From Candidatus Fermentithermobacillaceae bacterium UBA3951 (GTDB lineage: Bacteria > Bacillota > Sulfobacillia > Fermentithermobacillales > Fermentithermobacillaceae), in NCBI GenBank assembly GCA_002385465.1, contig DGDN01000105.1:1-33374 (forward strand): a stretch of DNA of 33,374 nucleotides, given 5' to 3'. Under the pieces are notes generated by a model, which was not told the DNA's origin, did not search any database, and saw only the letters and a program-made list of their open reading frames with translations. This document shows, one piece after another, positions 7,643 through 14,934 of this stretch. Within the stretch, counting starts at the first letter, position 1. Every line of letters starts with the position of its first letter. The position numbers and the translations under genes are program-made.

Positions 7643-8347
7643 ATGATCCGAATGGGCAAACGCATCATAACGGACTTCAAGCGACCCGATAAAGAGCTCA
7701 TTGAGCGCTTTCGAGGAAAGGCATCCGCAAATGTAAGCGACTGCACGGGGCGCCTTTTCGCGATGGATTCCCGGATACGGCCGATGGGGAAAGGAAAGTC
7801 CTTGGTCGGGCCGGCTTTCACAGTCAATGCTGCGATGGCGGATAATCTCCTGTTCCACAAAGCCCTCCTCTTGGCCAAGCCGGGTGATGTCCTCGTGGTC
7901 AATGCCGCCGGAGATCGCAATTACAGCGTCTGCGGCGACATTATGTTCCAGATAGCGAGGAAAGCAGGCATTGCCGGCATCGTGATCGACGGCTGCATCC
8001 GCGACGTGGAGTTCCTCGAGCAGAACGACTTCCCTGTGTATGCGATAGGAGTGACTCCTCGCGGCCCTTATAAGAACGGACCGGGCGAGATCAACGTCGA
8101 TATCTGCTGCGGCGGGCAGGTTGTTCACCCCGGTGACCTCATAGTCGGAGATGCCGACGGGATCACCGTTGTCTATCCCGATGATATGGCCGCCGTCGCG
8201 GATGAGGTGGAGAAGGTCATTGCCAAGGAAGCGGCCTTTGAGGACATGATTGAGCGCGGTCGCTGGGCAGAAGAAAGCCCCTTGGCCCGACAGGTCGAAG
8301 AGACCCTGACCAAGCAGGGGTATTTCATTCTAGATCCTGAGGCCTAA
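7643..8347 (+). CDS. RraA-family (HMG aldolase/oxaloacetate decarboxylase-like) protein
   Basis: A 234-residue RraA-fold protein with the complete active-site signature: GIAGIVIDGCIRD ends in Arg120-Asp121, followed by TPRGPYKNGPGE and GDADGITVV. Proteins with this pattern are usually metal-dependent 4-carboxy-4-hydroxy-2-oxoadipate or HMG aldolases, or oxaloacetate decarboxylases. It is the last gene of the transporter operon, 12 bp after the M20 gene with a GAGG ribosome binding site. It is a paralogue of the first gene (206-889), in which the Arg is missing, so the operon carries one apparently catalytic and one altered RraA protein. It ends only 2 bp from the end of the convergent deacetylase gene. 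Confidence 0.92.
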   Translation: MIRMGKRIITDFKRPDKELIERFRGKASANVSDCTGRLFAMDSRIRPMGKGKSLVGPAFTVNAAMADNLLFHKALLLAKPGDVLVVNAAGDRNYSVCGDIMFQIARKAGIAGIVIDGCIRDVEFLEQNDFPVYAIGVTPRGPYKNGPGEINVDICCGGQVVHPGDLIVGDADGITVVYPDDMAAVADEVEKVIAKEAAFEDMIERGRWAEESPLARQVEETLTKQGYFILDPEA

Positions 8348-8349
8348 TT

Positions 8350-9144
8350 CTACCTCGGCAGTTCCGATTCGGGCCTTCCTCGAGGGTCGTCGCGTGCCGG
8401 GGTGCCGAGGTTCATGAGCTCTCCCAGCGGCATAACCTCGTATCCTGCAGTCTTTAGGTTTGCGAGGACCATGGGCAGGGCCTCGGGAGTGTCGGGCGCC
8501 GAGTCCGACGCGTGGAAGAGGAGGATGGCCCCTCTAAAGGTGTACCTGGAGACTCTTTCGACGATGTAACCGGCCCCGGGCCTTTGCCAGTCCCTGCTGT
8601 CAACGGACCAGATCACAGTCTCATACCCGAGCTCCCTGGCGGTGAGCACGACCAGGTCGTTGTAATCGCCGTTGGGGGGCCGGAAGTATTTTGGGCTTAC
8701 GCCGCTAACATTTACGAGGATGTCATGGGCGGACTGGATGTTGTCGCTTATGGCTTTCTTTGAGAGCTGGCTCAGGTTATCGTGTTCCTGACCGTGGCTG
8801 GCTATCTCGTGGCCCTCGTCCACTATCCGCTTGACGATATCCTTATAGTACTTCGCCCACGGGCCCGAGAGGAAGAACGTGGCCTTCTGGTCGTGTTCTT
8901 TGAGGACATCGAGGACCCTGTCGGGCATCTCCTCGCCCCAGGAGATGTCAAACGTAAGGGCTACCGCCTTGCGATCGGTCTCTACGTAGAACACGGGCAT
9001 CTGGATGTTCTGGGCGGCGGCGGTCGTGAGGTCGTACATGTCCACCACGGGCTTTACGGCCCGGGACTTGAGCGCTATGAAAGCCGCCGCTACCCAAAGC
9101 ATAACGAGCAAGCAGAGCAAGATGGTCCGCTTCTTTACAATCAT
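8350..9144 (-). CDS. polysaccharide deacetylase, PdaB/NodB-homology type
   Basis: A 264-residue protein with an N-terminal membrane anchor (about residues 7-25) and a NodB deacetylase domain acting outside the cytoplasmic membrane on peptidoglycan or another N-acetylated glycan. Catalytic motifs are TFDISWGEE (motif 1), SHGQEHDNLS (motif 2, with the two metal histidines), RPPNGDYND (motif 3), VIWSVDSRDW (motif 4) and ILLFHAS (motif 5). The TFDISWG form is characteristic of PdaB-like proteins of spore formers, which help maintain the spore cortex or spores after sporulation. Whether this organism sporulates is not shown. It is encoded on its own on the minus strand, downstream of the terminator of the next cluster. 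Confidence 0.9.
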   Translation of the reverse strand: MIVKKRTILLCLLVMLWVAAAFIALKSRAVKPVVDMYDLTTAAAQNIQMPVFYVETDRKAVALTFDISWGEEMPDRVLDVLKEHDQKATFFLSGPWAKYYKDIVKRIVDEGHEIASHGQEHDNLSQLSKKAISDNIQSAHDILVNVSGVSPKYFRPPNGDYNDLVVLTARELGYETVIWSVDSRDWQRPGAGYIVERVSRYTFRGAILLFHASDSAPDTPEALPMVLANLKTAGYEVMPLGELMNLGTPARDDPRGRPESELPR

Positions 9145-9247
9145 CCCCGGCTACCCCCCCGTGACCTACGAAGCGGATAAAGCTTCGAGCGTCCTTTCCG
9201 GATTCCTTCAGAAAATCATAGTCCCATTTCCAAAGCGATATGCCCTG

Positions 9248-9278
9248 AAAAAAGCAAAGACCCGGACGGTGTCCGGGG
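9248..9278 (-). terminator. intrinsic terminator of the minus-strand cluster
   Basis: Read on the minus strand, a GC-rich stem (9271-9277 with 9261-9267, loop of 3) is followed by a T-rich tract with two T runs (complement of 9256-9258 and 9248-9253). It lies about 30 bp downstream of the stop of the gene ending at 9307 and separates that cluster from the deacetylase gene. Confidence 0.7.
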
Positions 9279-9306
9279 AACGCCTTGAGGCGGTGTTCTT
9301 AAGGTG

Positions 9307-10218
9307 CTACTTTAGTGCCTCTTCCGTCCTCTTCCGGTAGATACCGAGGCCGGGCTTGTGGTACAGTCGCTCTCTCGGTTGTTTTCTGGCCTTGGGAATG
9401 ACGACCGTCTTTCCGTCCGGCGTGACGGTCACTTCCGCATCACCTGCGCCCGGCCGGGGACCGGAAGCAGGTTTTCCCTCGTAAGACGAGCTTCTTTCGC
9501 TCTGGGCTGCATTTTTTGCCTTCATTAAGTCGGCCAGCACGTTGAGCGCCAAAGTGATGATCCGGGGGTCTATGCCGAGAATTTGCTGGAGCGGCGATTG
9601 CTGAGGAGACTGCCCCGGAGGGGGAGCAGCCTTCTGGGGCGGAGAGGCCTCAACGGCGGTTTGTCTCTCACCACCCTGGCCTCCATCCTCAATCGGGGTT
9701 CCTTCCTCCGGGGAGTCCGCATCGCTTTCGGAGGTCCGTTGACCGGGTGCTTCGCTCTCGGCGCTCCCGTCGCTTGAATCACCTTGACCGGCTGGGCCCC
9801 TAGAGCCTGCGGGCGAAATGGCAGTGTCGGCTGTGGAGACTTGAGGTCTGGGTGACATGGCCCTAGCCGTTGAGAGCGCCGACAGAGATCCCATGAGGGT
9901 GCCGATCAAGCTAGGATCGATTCCCCCCTGTCCCTGAGTTCCTCCAAGGAGCTTCCCTGCCAGGGATATGATGGACGATAAGAGGTCCGGTTCTTTAGGC
10001 TTCTCCACCGAAGGAGCCCCTGGAGCGAGCGCCAACGAACTGAGGAGGCCCATGGACGATTGGGCGCCCTGGGAATCGCCGTAGAAGGAGAGGACGATCC
10101 CGAGAAGGTTCAGAAGTGCCAGGACACCGGCCTTTTCCCTCAGGGTTTTCTGATCGGATTCGGGACTGGAGACAAGCACCGACCTGGCGATCTCCGAAAG
10201 GGTCTTTTCAGTGTCCAT
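9307..10218 (-). CDS. uncharacterised protein with Pro/Ser/Gly-rich centre
   Basis: About 303 residues from the ATG at 10218; a TTG 30 bases upstream would give 313 but has no ribosome binding site. The function is not recognised. The N-terminal third is helical with weakly hydrophobic segments (VLALLNLLGIVLSF and two Gly/Leu-rich stretches). Residues of about 125-210 form a low-complexity region rich in Pro, Ser, Gln, Glu and Gly. A short helical block follows (LGIDPRIITLALNVLADLMKA), then a basic tail with a short beta motif (VTVTPDGKTVVIPKARKQ). No clear signal peptide is visible. It overlaps the YbaB-like gene by 11 bp, so the two are likely co-translated. Repeated leucine-rich helices with linkers suggest a scaffold or assembly role, but this is only an impression. 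Confidence 0.75.
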   Translation of the reverse strand: MDTEKTLSEIARSVLVSSPESDQKTLREKAGVLALLNLLGIVLSFYGDSQGAQSSMGLLSSLALAPGAPSVEKPKEPDLLSSIISLAGKLLGGTQGQGGIDPSLIGTLMGSLSALSTARAMSPRPQVSTADTAISPAGSRGPAGQGDSSDGSAESEAPGQRTSESDADSPEEGTPIEDGGQGGERQTAVEASPPQKAAPPPGQSPQQSPLQQILGIDPRIITLALNVLADLMKAKNAAQSERSSSYEGKPASGPRPGAGDAEVTVTPDGKTVVIPKARKQPRERLYHKPGLGIYRKRTEEALK

Positions 10219-10558
10219 TGCCTTCAATCCGTCCAAAGAAATTCGCAAATTCAGGGGGGACCTGGCCTCCTATGACTCCGCCCAGCTCCGTCTTGAGTAT
10301 TTTCCTGGCTTCTTTAATGGCGCCATTGACTGCCTCTACGATAAGCGCTTCCAGTGTCCCGAGATCGTAGGTTTTCTCCGAGAGTTTTTCCCTGTCGATG
10401 TGGATAGAACGAATGTTGAACCAAATATCGCCCGTGGCCGTGACGAGGCCTCCGCCTGATTCTCCTTGCACCAACCTGTTTCTCAGCCCCGTAAGACGCG
10501 AGCTCACTTCGGACTCGATTCTCTCCATCTGCATAAGCAGGGCAGCCAGGTTTTGCAC
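10208..10558 (-). CDS. divergent YbaB/EbfC-like protein
   Basis: A 116-residue protein resembling the YbaB/EbfC nucleoid-associated family. It has an N-terminal amphipathic helix (LAALLMQMERIESEVSSRL), then a central sheet with GESGGGLVTATGDIWFNIRSIHID that mirrors the family pattern GxGxVxVxxxGxxxvxxvxID. A helix follows (LGTLEALIVEAVNGAIKEARKIL) that matches the family's LEDLIxxAxNxAxxxA. The C-terminus is extended (GQVPPEFANFFGRIEG). Normal YbaB is encoded next to recR/dnaX; neither is here, so this is a paralogue in a different setting. It starts with GTG after GGAGGGG, and this site is inside a hairpin (10565-10618). Its role in this cluster is unknown. Confidence 0.7.
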   Translation of the reverse strand: MQNLAALLMQMERIESEVSSRLTGLRNRLVQGESGGGLVTATGDIWFNIRSIHIDREKLSEKTYDLGTLEALIVEAVNGAIKEARKILKTELGGVIGGQVPPEFANFFGRIEGNGH

Positions 10559-10564
10559 TTATTT

Positions 10565-10618
10565 ACCCCTCCAGTCCTCACTACTTCAGCATCTTATGCG
10601 AGGACTCTTAGGAGGGGT
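10565..10618 (-). promoter_or_regulatory. hairpin sequestering the ribosome binding site of the YbaB-like gene
   Basis: An inverted repeat pairs 10565-10572 with 10611-10618 (8 bp) and 10573-10579 with 10600-10606 (7 bp), with a 4-base bulge at 10607-10610 and a small hairpin in the loop (10589-10592 with 10596-10599). On the minus-strand message the 3' arm contains the GGAGGGG ribosome binding site of the gene starting at 10558. Folding would block its translation, or protect the message between the two genes. The pairing is seen directly; the effect is inferred. Confidence 0.55.
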
Positions 10619-10626
10619 GATACGGA

Positions 10627-10911
10627 TTATCTTCCCAAGGGCATCACTTTGGGCGTCGACACTGCCAGTTCCCGCCTGAGCCTGATACGCTTTCCAAGTG
10701 ACTTCCGGCCCAGGTAGAGCCGGGGCCCTTGCCTCTTCTGGAATAGAGGGTTCCGAGCCCAGTCCTGCCACAGGTTCGGCTTTGTAAGGGGATCTCCGGC
10801 TTCAGATTGGGATACGGCTTTTGGGTCGAAGGATCCGTTGGCAGCCAATAGAAGAATCAAGATGAGGAACAGAGAAAACGGGTTGCTTGGGTCAAACCCC
10901 AGTATCTTCAC
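10627..10911 (-). CDS. small single-pass membrane protein, unknown function
   Basis: A 94-residue protein starting with GTG, whose start overlaps the stop of the preceding gene (GTGA), so it is translationally coupled. One hydrophobic helix lies near the N-terminus (FSLFLILILLLAANG, about 12-26), followed by a hydrophilic tail rich in Arg and Lys (RLYLGRKSLGKRIRLRREL). The motif NPFSLFLILILLL resembles very small hydrophobic proteins common in spore-forming Bacillota, some linked to spores. This is an impression and not an assignment. It sits between a helical 116-residue protein and the YbaB-like protein. Confidence 0.6.
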   Translation of the reverse strand: MKILGFDPSNPFSLFLILILLLAANGSFDPKAVSQSEAGDPLTKPNLWQDWARNPLFQKRQGPRLYLGRKSLGKRIRLRRELAVSTPKVMPLGR

Positions 10912-11258
10912 TCTGTTCCCCTCCTCGGTCCGCTGCCTTCCGCCATCCTGCTCGCGAGGTAGCTTTCAAACTTCGCGCCCAACCATGAGGCGGCAAGGAT
11001 GAGCGACAAAGATACTGCCGAATCAAGCCTTTCGGCCAAGAGGCTCTGTGCTTTTTCGGCCATGGTCTCGATTTCAAGGGATTCGACCATCCCGCTCGCC
11101 TGTGACAGCTCCAAGAGTGTATCTATGAGTTTTTGGCCTCTTTCGGCCGTAAAGGGCCTAAGCGCCGCTATGAGGTCCAAGGTTTCTCTGGTAACCTGCC
11201 CGTTTGCCACTGTTACCCCCTCTTCCTTCGTCTTGATCATGACATAATATGACCCCAC
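10908..11258 (-). CDS. small helical protein, unknown function
   Basis: Up to 116 residues from the GTG at 11258; an in-frame ATG at 11240 gives 110 residues. Which start is used is unclear, since a G-rich stretch (GGGGTGGGG) precedes the ATG by about 12 bases. The protein is almost all helical: LDLIAALRPFTAERGQKLID then TLLELSQASGM and an acidic helix (LEIETMAEKAQSLLAERLDS). A moderately hydrophobic segment follows (AVSLSLILAASWLGAKF) and then a polar tail. I do not recognise a family. It is the first gene of the four-gene minus-strand cluster and overlaps the next gene by 4 bp. Confidence 0.65.
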   Translation of the reverse strand: MGSYYVMIKTKEEGVTVANGQVTRETLDLIAALRPFTAERGQKLIDTLLELSQASGMVESLEIETMAEKAQSLLAERLDSAVSLSLILAASWLGAKFESYLASRMAEGSGPRRGTE

Positions 11259-11397
11259 CCCTAAAACGTTCCGTCGCCTTACTTCTAGGATGGCGTCTCA
11301 GGGCAAACATAAGGGGCCAAAAGGTAAACTCCTTCCAGGGGGAGAAACTAGGAAGGAGACATGCGGCTTACTAAGCGGTAAGAGAGGTGTTCTCTGT

Positions 11398-12441
11398 ATG
11401 GACCTGAAGTCTGCCTTGAACCTCAGCAAGAAGAAAGAGGAGACCGCAGAAGACCAAGAACTTCTCATGGAAAGGTCCCAGGAGATCCATGCGGAATCCA
11501 TTGTAGTTGACGGCCATGTGGGCACTTTGTTTGATGTTCTCACAAAGAGCCGTGAGTTTGGAGAGAAATCGGAGAAAGGACACGTAGACCTCCCCCGCCT
11601 TAAGGATGGAGGGGTGAGGTGCGTGATCATGAGCGCTTTCCCCTTCGACCGCGCCTACCCCATAAGAGGGGTAAGAGCAGGGTTGGAGTACGTGGATGCT
11701 TTCAGGACTCTGGCGGCTGTGCCCGGCGTGGTCCTCGCGGAAAGCGCATCCCAGGTTGAGGCCGCGGCAAAGGAAGGGAATTTGGCCGCTCTCTTGTCTT
11801 TTGAAGGTGGCGAGTTCCTGGATGGAAGCATCGAGAGCCTCCGGATGTTCCATAAGCTTGGGCTCAGGCTCCTGGGGCTCACCTGGAACGAAAGGAACGC
11901 TCTCGCAGATGGGGCCGCCGAATCCGGCACCAGAGGGGGGCTTACCCGGTTCGGGCGGCAGGTAGTGAAGGAGTGCGGCGATCTGGGAATGATTGTAGAC
12001 GTATCCCATATCTCAGAGGCGGGGTTCTGGGACGTGGTCGAGATGACCGAGCACCCTGTTGTGGCCAGCCACTCCAACTGTCACAAGCTCTGCGCGCATC
12101 CAAGAAACCTCACGGACGACCAGATCCGAGCAGTGGCGGATACCGGCGGGGTGGTGGCAATAAGCTTCAACCCGGATTACCTCGCCGGAGACGAAGCCGA
12201 AGTCACCCTGAGTACGGTGTGTGACCATATTATGCACGCGGTAGAGGTAGGCGGCGAAGGGACCGTAGCCATTGGGTCCGACTTCGACAGCTTTAGAGGG
12301 AGAGAGCCCGAGCCCCTTACGTCAATAGACCGTCTCCCGCTCCTCACTCAAGAGCTCCTAAGGCGCGGCATGCCGGGAAAGACCATCGCCTCGATACTCG
12401 GCGGAAACTGGCTAAGAGTAATGCGCGCCGTGCTGGGATAG
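11398..12441 (+). CDS. membrane dipeptidase family M19 (renal dipeptidase-like)
   Basis: A 347-residue M19 peptidase, a TIM-barrel zinc enzyme that hydrolyses dipeptides including D-residues. Conserved elements are VVDGH (36-40), the bridging Glu136 in SFEGGE, His204 in DVSHIS, His225 in VVASHSN, Arg236 in HPRNL, and IGSDFD near the C-terminus. The usual His-x-Asp metal pair at the N-terminus reads His40-Val-Gly42, so one metal ligand is missing. The start at 11398 has AGAGGT about 9 bases upstream; an earlier in-frame ATG at 11290 has no ribosome binding site and gives a 36-residue basic extension. The gene is 2 bp from the glycerate kinase gene, so they form an operon. No signal peptide is visible, so it is probably cytoplasmic. 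Confidence 0.88.
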   Translation: MDLKSALNLSKKKEETAEDQELLMERSQEIHAESIVVDGHVGTLFDVLTKSREFGEKSEKGHVDLPRLKDGGVRCVIMSAFPFDRAYPIRGVRAGLEYVDAFRTLAAVPGVVLAESASQVEAAAKEGNLAALLSFEGGEFLDGSIESLRMFHKLGLRLLGLTWNERNALADGAAESGTRGGLTRFGRQVVKECGDLGMIVDVSHISEAGFWDVVEMTEHPVVASHSNCHKLCAHPRNLTDDQIRAVADTGGVVAISFNPDYLAGDEAEVTLSTVCDHIMHAVEVGGEGTVAIGSDFDSFRGREPEPLTSIDRLPLLTQELLRRGMPGKTIASILGGNWLRVMRAVLG

Positions 12442-12443
12442 CC

Positions 12444-14018
12444 ATGAGAATCCTGGTAGCGATGAACGCATTCAAGGGGAGCCTCTCGGCGAGGGAGGCT
12501 TCGTCGCTTGTGGTCGAAGGGCTCAGAAAGGGGTTTCGCGAAGCCGAGGTTTTCGAGCTGCCCTTGGCCGATGGCGGTGACGGTACGGTAGAGGTCTTGT
12601 GCGGAGGCCCAACCGGCGAGACGGTCGAGGTGGAGGTAACCGGCCCTCTGGGGAAGCCGGTCAAGGCAATGGTGGGTTTCTTGGACGGCGGGAAGACGGC
12701 TGTCATCGAGAGCGCCCAGGCTTGTGGGCTGGCCCTTATCGCTCCCGAAGAACGGGATGTCCGTAGGGCCCAAAGCCGGGGAGTTGGGGAACTTATGCTG
12801 TGGGCCGTCCGGCGCGGCGCGAGGCGCGTAGTCGTAGGCGTCGGCGGGACTGCCATGAACGACGGAGGCATTGGAGCAGTCCAGGCGGCGGGAGGAAGCG
12901 TCCTGGACGCCGATGGTCGGCAGGTGGAACCGGGCATTCCCGGACTTATCAATGTTGCTTCCGTCTCGAGGGGGACTATCCCCGAGGATTTCAAAGATGT
13001 AGATGTCTTGGCGATAACCGATGTTCGAAATCCCTTGGTTGGCCCTTACGGGGCCACCCGTGTGTATGGTCCGCAGAAAGGACTGACGAGCGAGGAAGTC
13101 GATGAAGTCGACGGGGCCATGCGCCGTTATGCCTCCATTTTGGGAAGAGACTTGGGCGCCGACCCTTCCGACTGGCCGGGTGCAGGCGCCGGCGGGGGGC
13201 TTTCGGCCGGGTTGGCGGCGTTCTTCGGAGCGAGGTTCGAAAGCGGCTCTTACTTCGTCATGAAGGAGACGGGTTTCTTCGAAGAACTTGCCCGCGCAGA
13301 TCTCGTGGTGACCGGCGAAGGTTCAATCGACTCCCAAACCGTCCAGGGAAAAGCTCCGTTTGCAGTCGCGGAGGCCGCATACTCGAGAGGAGTGCCCGTC
13401 ATCGCGTTGGGAGGCGGGCTGGCCCGGGATGTGCTTTCGGGTTATCCTCCGGAGTTCGCGGCCTTGTTCTCGTCAACTCTCCGCCCCGAAAGGCTTAGAG
13501 AGGCGATTGCGGCTGCCCGGGAAAACCTCCTTTTTGCCGCGGAGCAGATAGGAAAGGCGGGCAGGGTTTTTGCCCTCTCACGGGCTCGTAGACAGGAGTT
13601 CTCAGTGGGAGGAATCGTCATAAGGGAATCCGGAAGAGGGCCCGAGGTGCTCCTCATTGAGGACCGCTGGGGGATGATCGCGCCGCCTAAGGGCCATCCG
13701 GAACCTTTAGAGACTCCGGAAGAGGCGGCCGCACGCGAGGTATACGAAGAGACGGGGATTCGCGTTACCATCACCGGAGACCTGGGCGAGATAAGATACC
13801 GCTTTTTCGCTCGGGACGGAGAGGTAGTGGAGAAAGCCGTGAGGTACTTCCTCATGGCTCCGGCCGGCGGAGAGGCCAGGCCTCAAGAAGGGGAAACAGT
13901 GAGGGTCATGTGGGTGAGCGAGGGAGACCTCGCCGGTATGAGGTGTTATAGCGACACCCTCGCCATAGTGAAGCGGGCACTCAAAGCCTTCCGCACCGGA
14001 CAAGATTCGACTTTCTGA
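12444..14018 (+). CDS. glycerate kinase fused to a C-terminal Nudix hydrolase domain
   Basis: A 524-residue two-domain protein. Residues 1 to about 378 are a glycerate 2-kinase of the GlxK/GarK family: MNAFKGSLSA at the N-terminus, PLADGGDGTVEVL, VGVGGTAMNDGGIGA, ITDVRNPLVGPYGATRVYGPQKG, GAGAGGGLSAGLAAFFGA and VVTGEGSIDSQT. Residues of about 385-520 form a Nudix domain with a perfect Nudix box, starting at the Gly of GHPEPLE and continuing through AAAREVYEETGI (GX5EX7REUXEEXGU). The glycerate kinase converts D-glycerate to 2- (or 3-) phosphoglycerate; the Nudix domain would hydrolyse a nucleoside-diphosphate-linked compound. The two halves are in one open frame without a stop or frameshift. 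Adjacent genes are the M19 peptidase and, after a probable terminator, a membrane protein. Confidence 0.93.
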   Translation: MRILVAMNAFKGSLSAREASSLVVEGLRKGFREAEVFELPLADGGDGTVEVLCGGPTGETVEVEVTGPLGKPVKAMVGFLDGGKTAVIESAQACGLALIAPEERDVRRAQSRGVGELMLWAVRRGARRVVVGVGGTAMNDGGIGAVQAAGGSVLDADGRQVEPGIPGLINVASVSRGTIPEDFKDVDVLAITDVRNPLVGPYGATRVYGPQKGLTSEEVDEVDGAMRRYASILGRDLGADPSDWPGAGAGGGLSAGLAAFFGARFESGSYFVMKETGFFEELARADLVVTGEGSIDSQTVQGKAPFAVAEAAYSRGVPVIALGGGLARDVLSGYPPEFAALFSSTLRPERLREAIAAARENLLFAAEQIGKAGRVFALSRARRQEFSVGGIVIRESGRGPEVLLIEDRWGMIAPPKGHPEPLETPEEAAAREVYEETGIRVTITGDLGEIRYRFFARDGEVVEKAVRYFLMAPAGGEARPQEGETVRVMWVSEGDLAGMRCYSDTLAIVKRALKAFRTGQDSTF

Positions 14019-14051
14019 GGGGTTTGAGTCTGGTAGAGTATGGACACAAGG

Positions 14052-14103
14052 GACCCGGTGGCGTGCTCCGTTAGGAAAGCGCCGCGGGTCTCTATGTATT
14101 TCT
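14052..14103 (+). terminator. probable intrinsic terminator after the glycerate kinase gene
   Basis: A GC-rich hairpin pairs 14052-14057 with 14085-14090 and 14060-14063 with 14080-14083, separated by small bulges, and is followed by the T-rich sequence TCTATGTATTTCT. It lies 34 bp after the stop at 14018. The T-run is interrupted, so efficiency is uncertain. Confidence 0.5.
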
Positions 14104-14232
14104 AGATAAGCCTCGGGCCCGGGGCGCTCCTGGAGCGGACTCCAAGTATACAAGTTAAGGAGCGTGCCGAATTTGCTCTACCGGGCTCGTATGTCGACGC
14201 GGTTATCCCGGCGGGTGGGAGGAAGCGCCTCC

Positions 14233-14934
14233 ATGGGGCGTCATCTCCATCGCGGTGTCCGCGCCTTAGCCGTCCCCCTTATCGCCCTTCTTGTCGGCTG
14301 GACGGTCTTATTTCTGGTAAACGCCTATAGGTATAGAGATGAATTCGTTTTCGTGACAATAGAGGAGTCTTCATCCCAAGCCCTGGCGGCTTTGCCTCTG
14401 GGTTGGGAAAGGCTCACCGGGATATTCGTGGACTGTGAAAATAGGTGCCTTGAGCTTAAGGAGAAACCCAGGCTCTGGGGCGTCTCGCTCGGAGCCTACT
14501 ATTCGGCGTCTTCTCAAGGAATAGAGTTCGAAGAGTCAATGGATTTCTCCAGAACCGGGAAGGCCGCCATTCCCCTTCGCCGTCCCGTTTCTCTCGCCGG
14601 TCGAGATCTCTCCGGAAACGTCATTGAGCTCATAGACAACTCGGCGAGAGTCGTAAGAGGCAACCTGGTCATCGAAGGAACCGGTAGGTCGGGTATCGTC
14701 CGTTTCAGGTACGGAGGCGAACGGTTCTCCCTTGCTCCCGGGGAGTCATGGGCCGAGATCCTGGCCCTCGTAGACGGCACTCCGGTCAGAGTAGACGAAG
14801 GGTCTTGGGAGAACGCGGTCCAGGAGTACCTGGCATCGGGGGTGCCGGTCACCAGGGTTGCCGTCTCTAATCGTGGGTTTTGGCCCAAAGAAGGCGTTTG
14901 CGCCGGTGAGGATCAGGGAGGGGAGGTATGGTGA
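14233..14934 (+). CDS. membrane-anchored protein with extracytoplasmic domain, unknown function
   Basis: About 233 residues from the ATG at 14233, which has GGGAGGA about 10 bases upstream; a GTG at 14164 has AAGGAG only 1 base away, too close. One transmembrane helix follows a basic start (about residues 12-30, LAVPLIALLVGWTVLFLV), so the remainder is probably outside the membrane. The outer part is beta-rich (VVRGNLVIEGTGRSGIVRFRYGGERFSLAPGESW) with two cysteines close together (DCENRCLEL). I do not recognise a family. Its last 7 bases overlap the start of the secreted pseudo-lipase gene (ATGGTGA), so the two products are probably made together and may form an envelope complex. Confidence 0.75.
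   Translation: MGRHLHRGVRALAVPLIALLVGWTVLFLVNAYRYRDEFVFVTIEESSSQALAALPLGWERLTGIFVDCENRCLELKEKPRLWGVSLGAYYSASSQGIEFEESMDFSRTGKAAIPLRRPVSLAGRDLSGNVIELIDNSARVVRGNLVIEGTGRSGIVRFRYGGERFSLAPGESWAEILALVDGTPVRVDEGSWENAVQEYLASGVPVTRVAVSNRGFWPKEGVCAGEDQGGEVW

Noticed and set aside
11290..11397. N-terminal extension of the M19 peptidase from an upstream ATG at 11290
   Set aside because: No ribosome binding site, and the added residues are unlike the family; the start at 11398 fits better.
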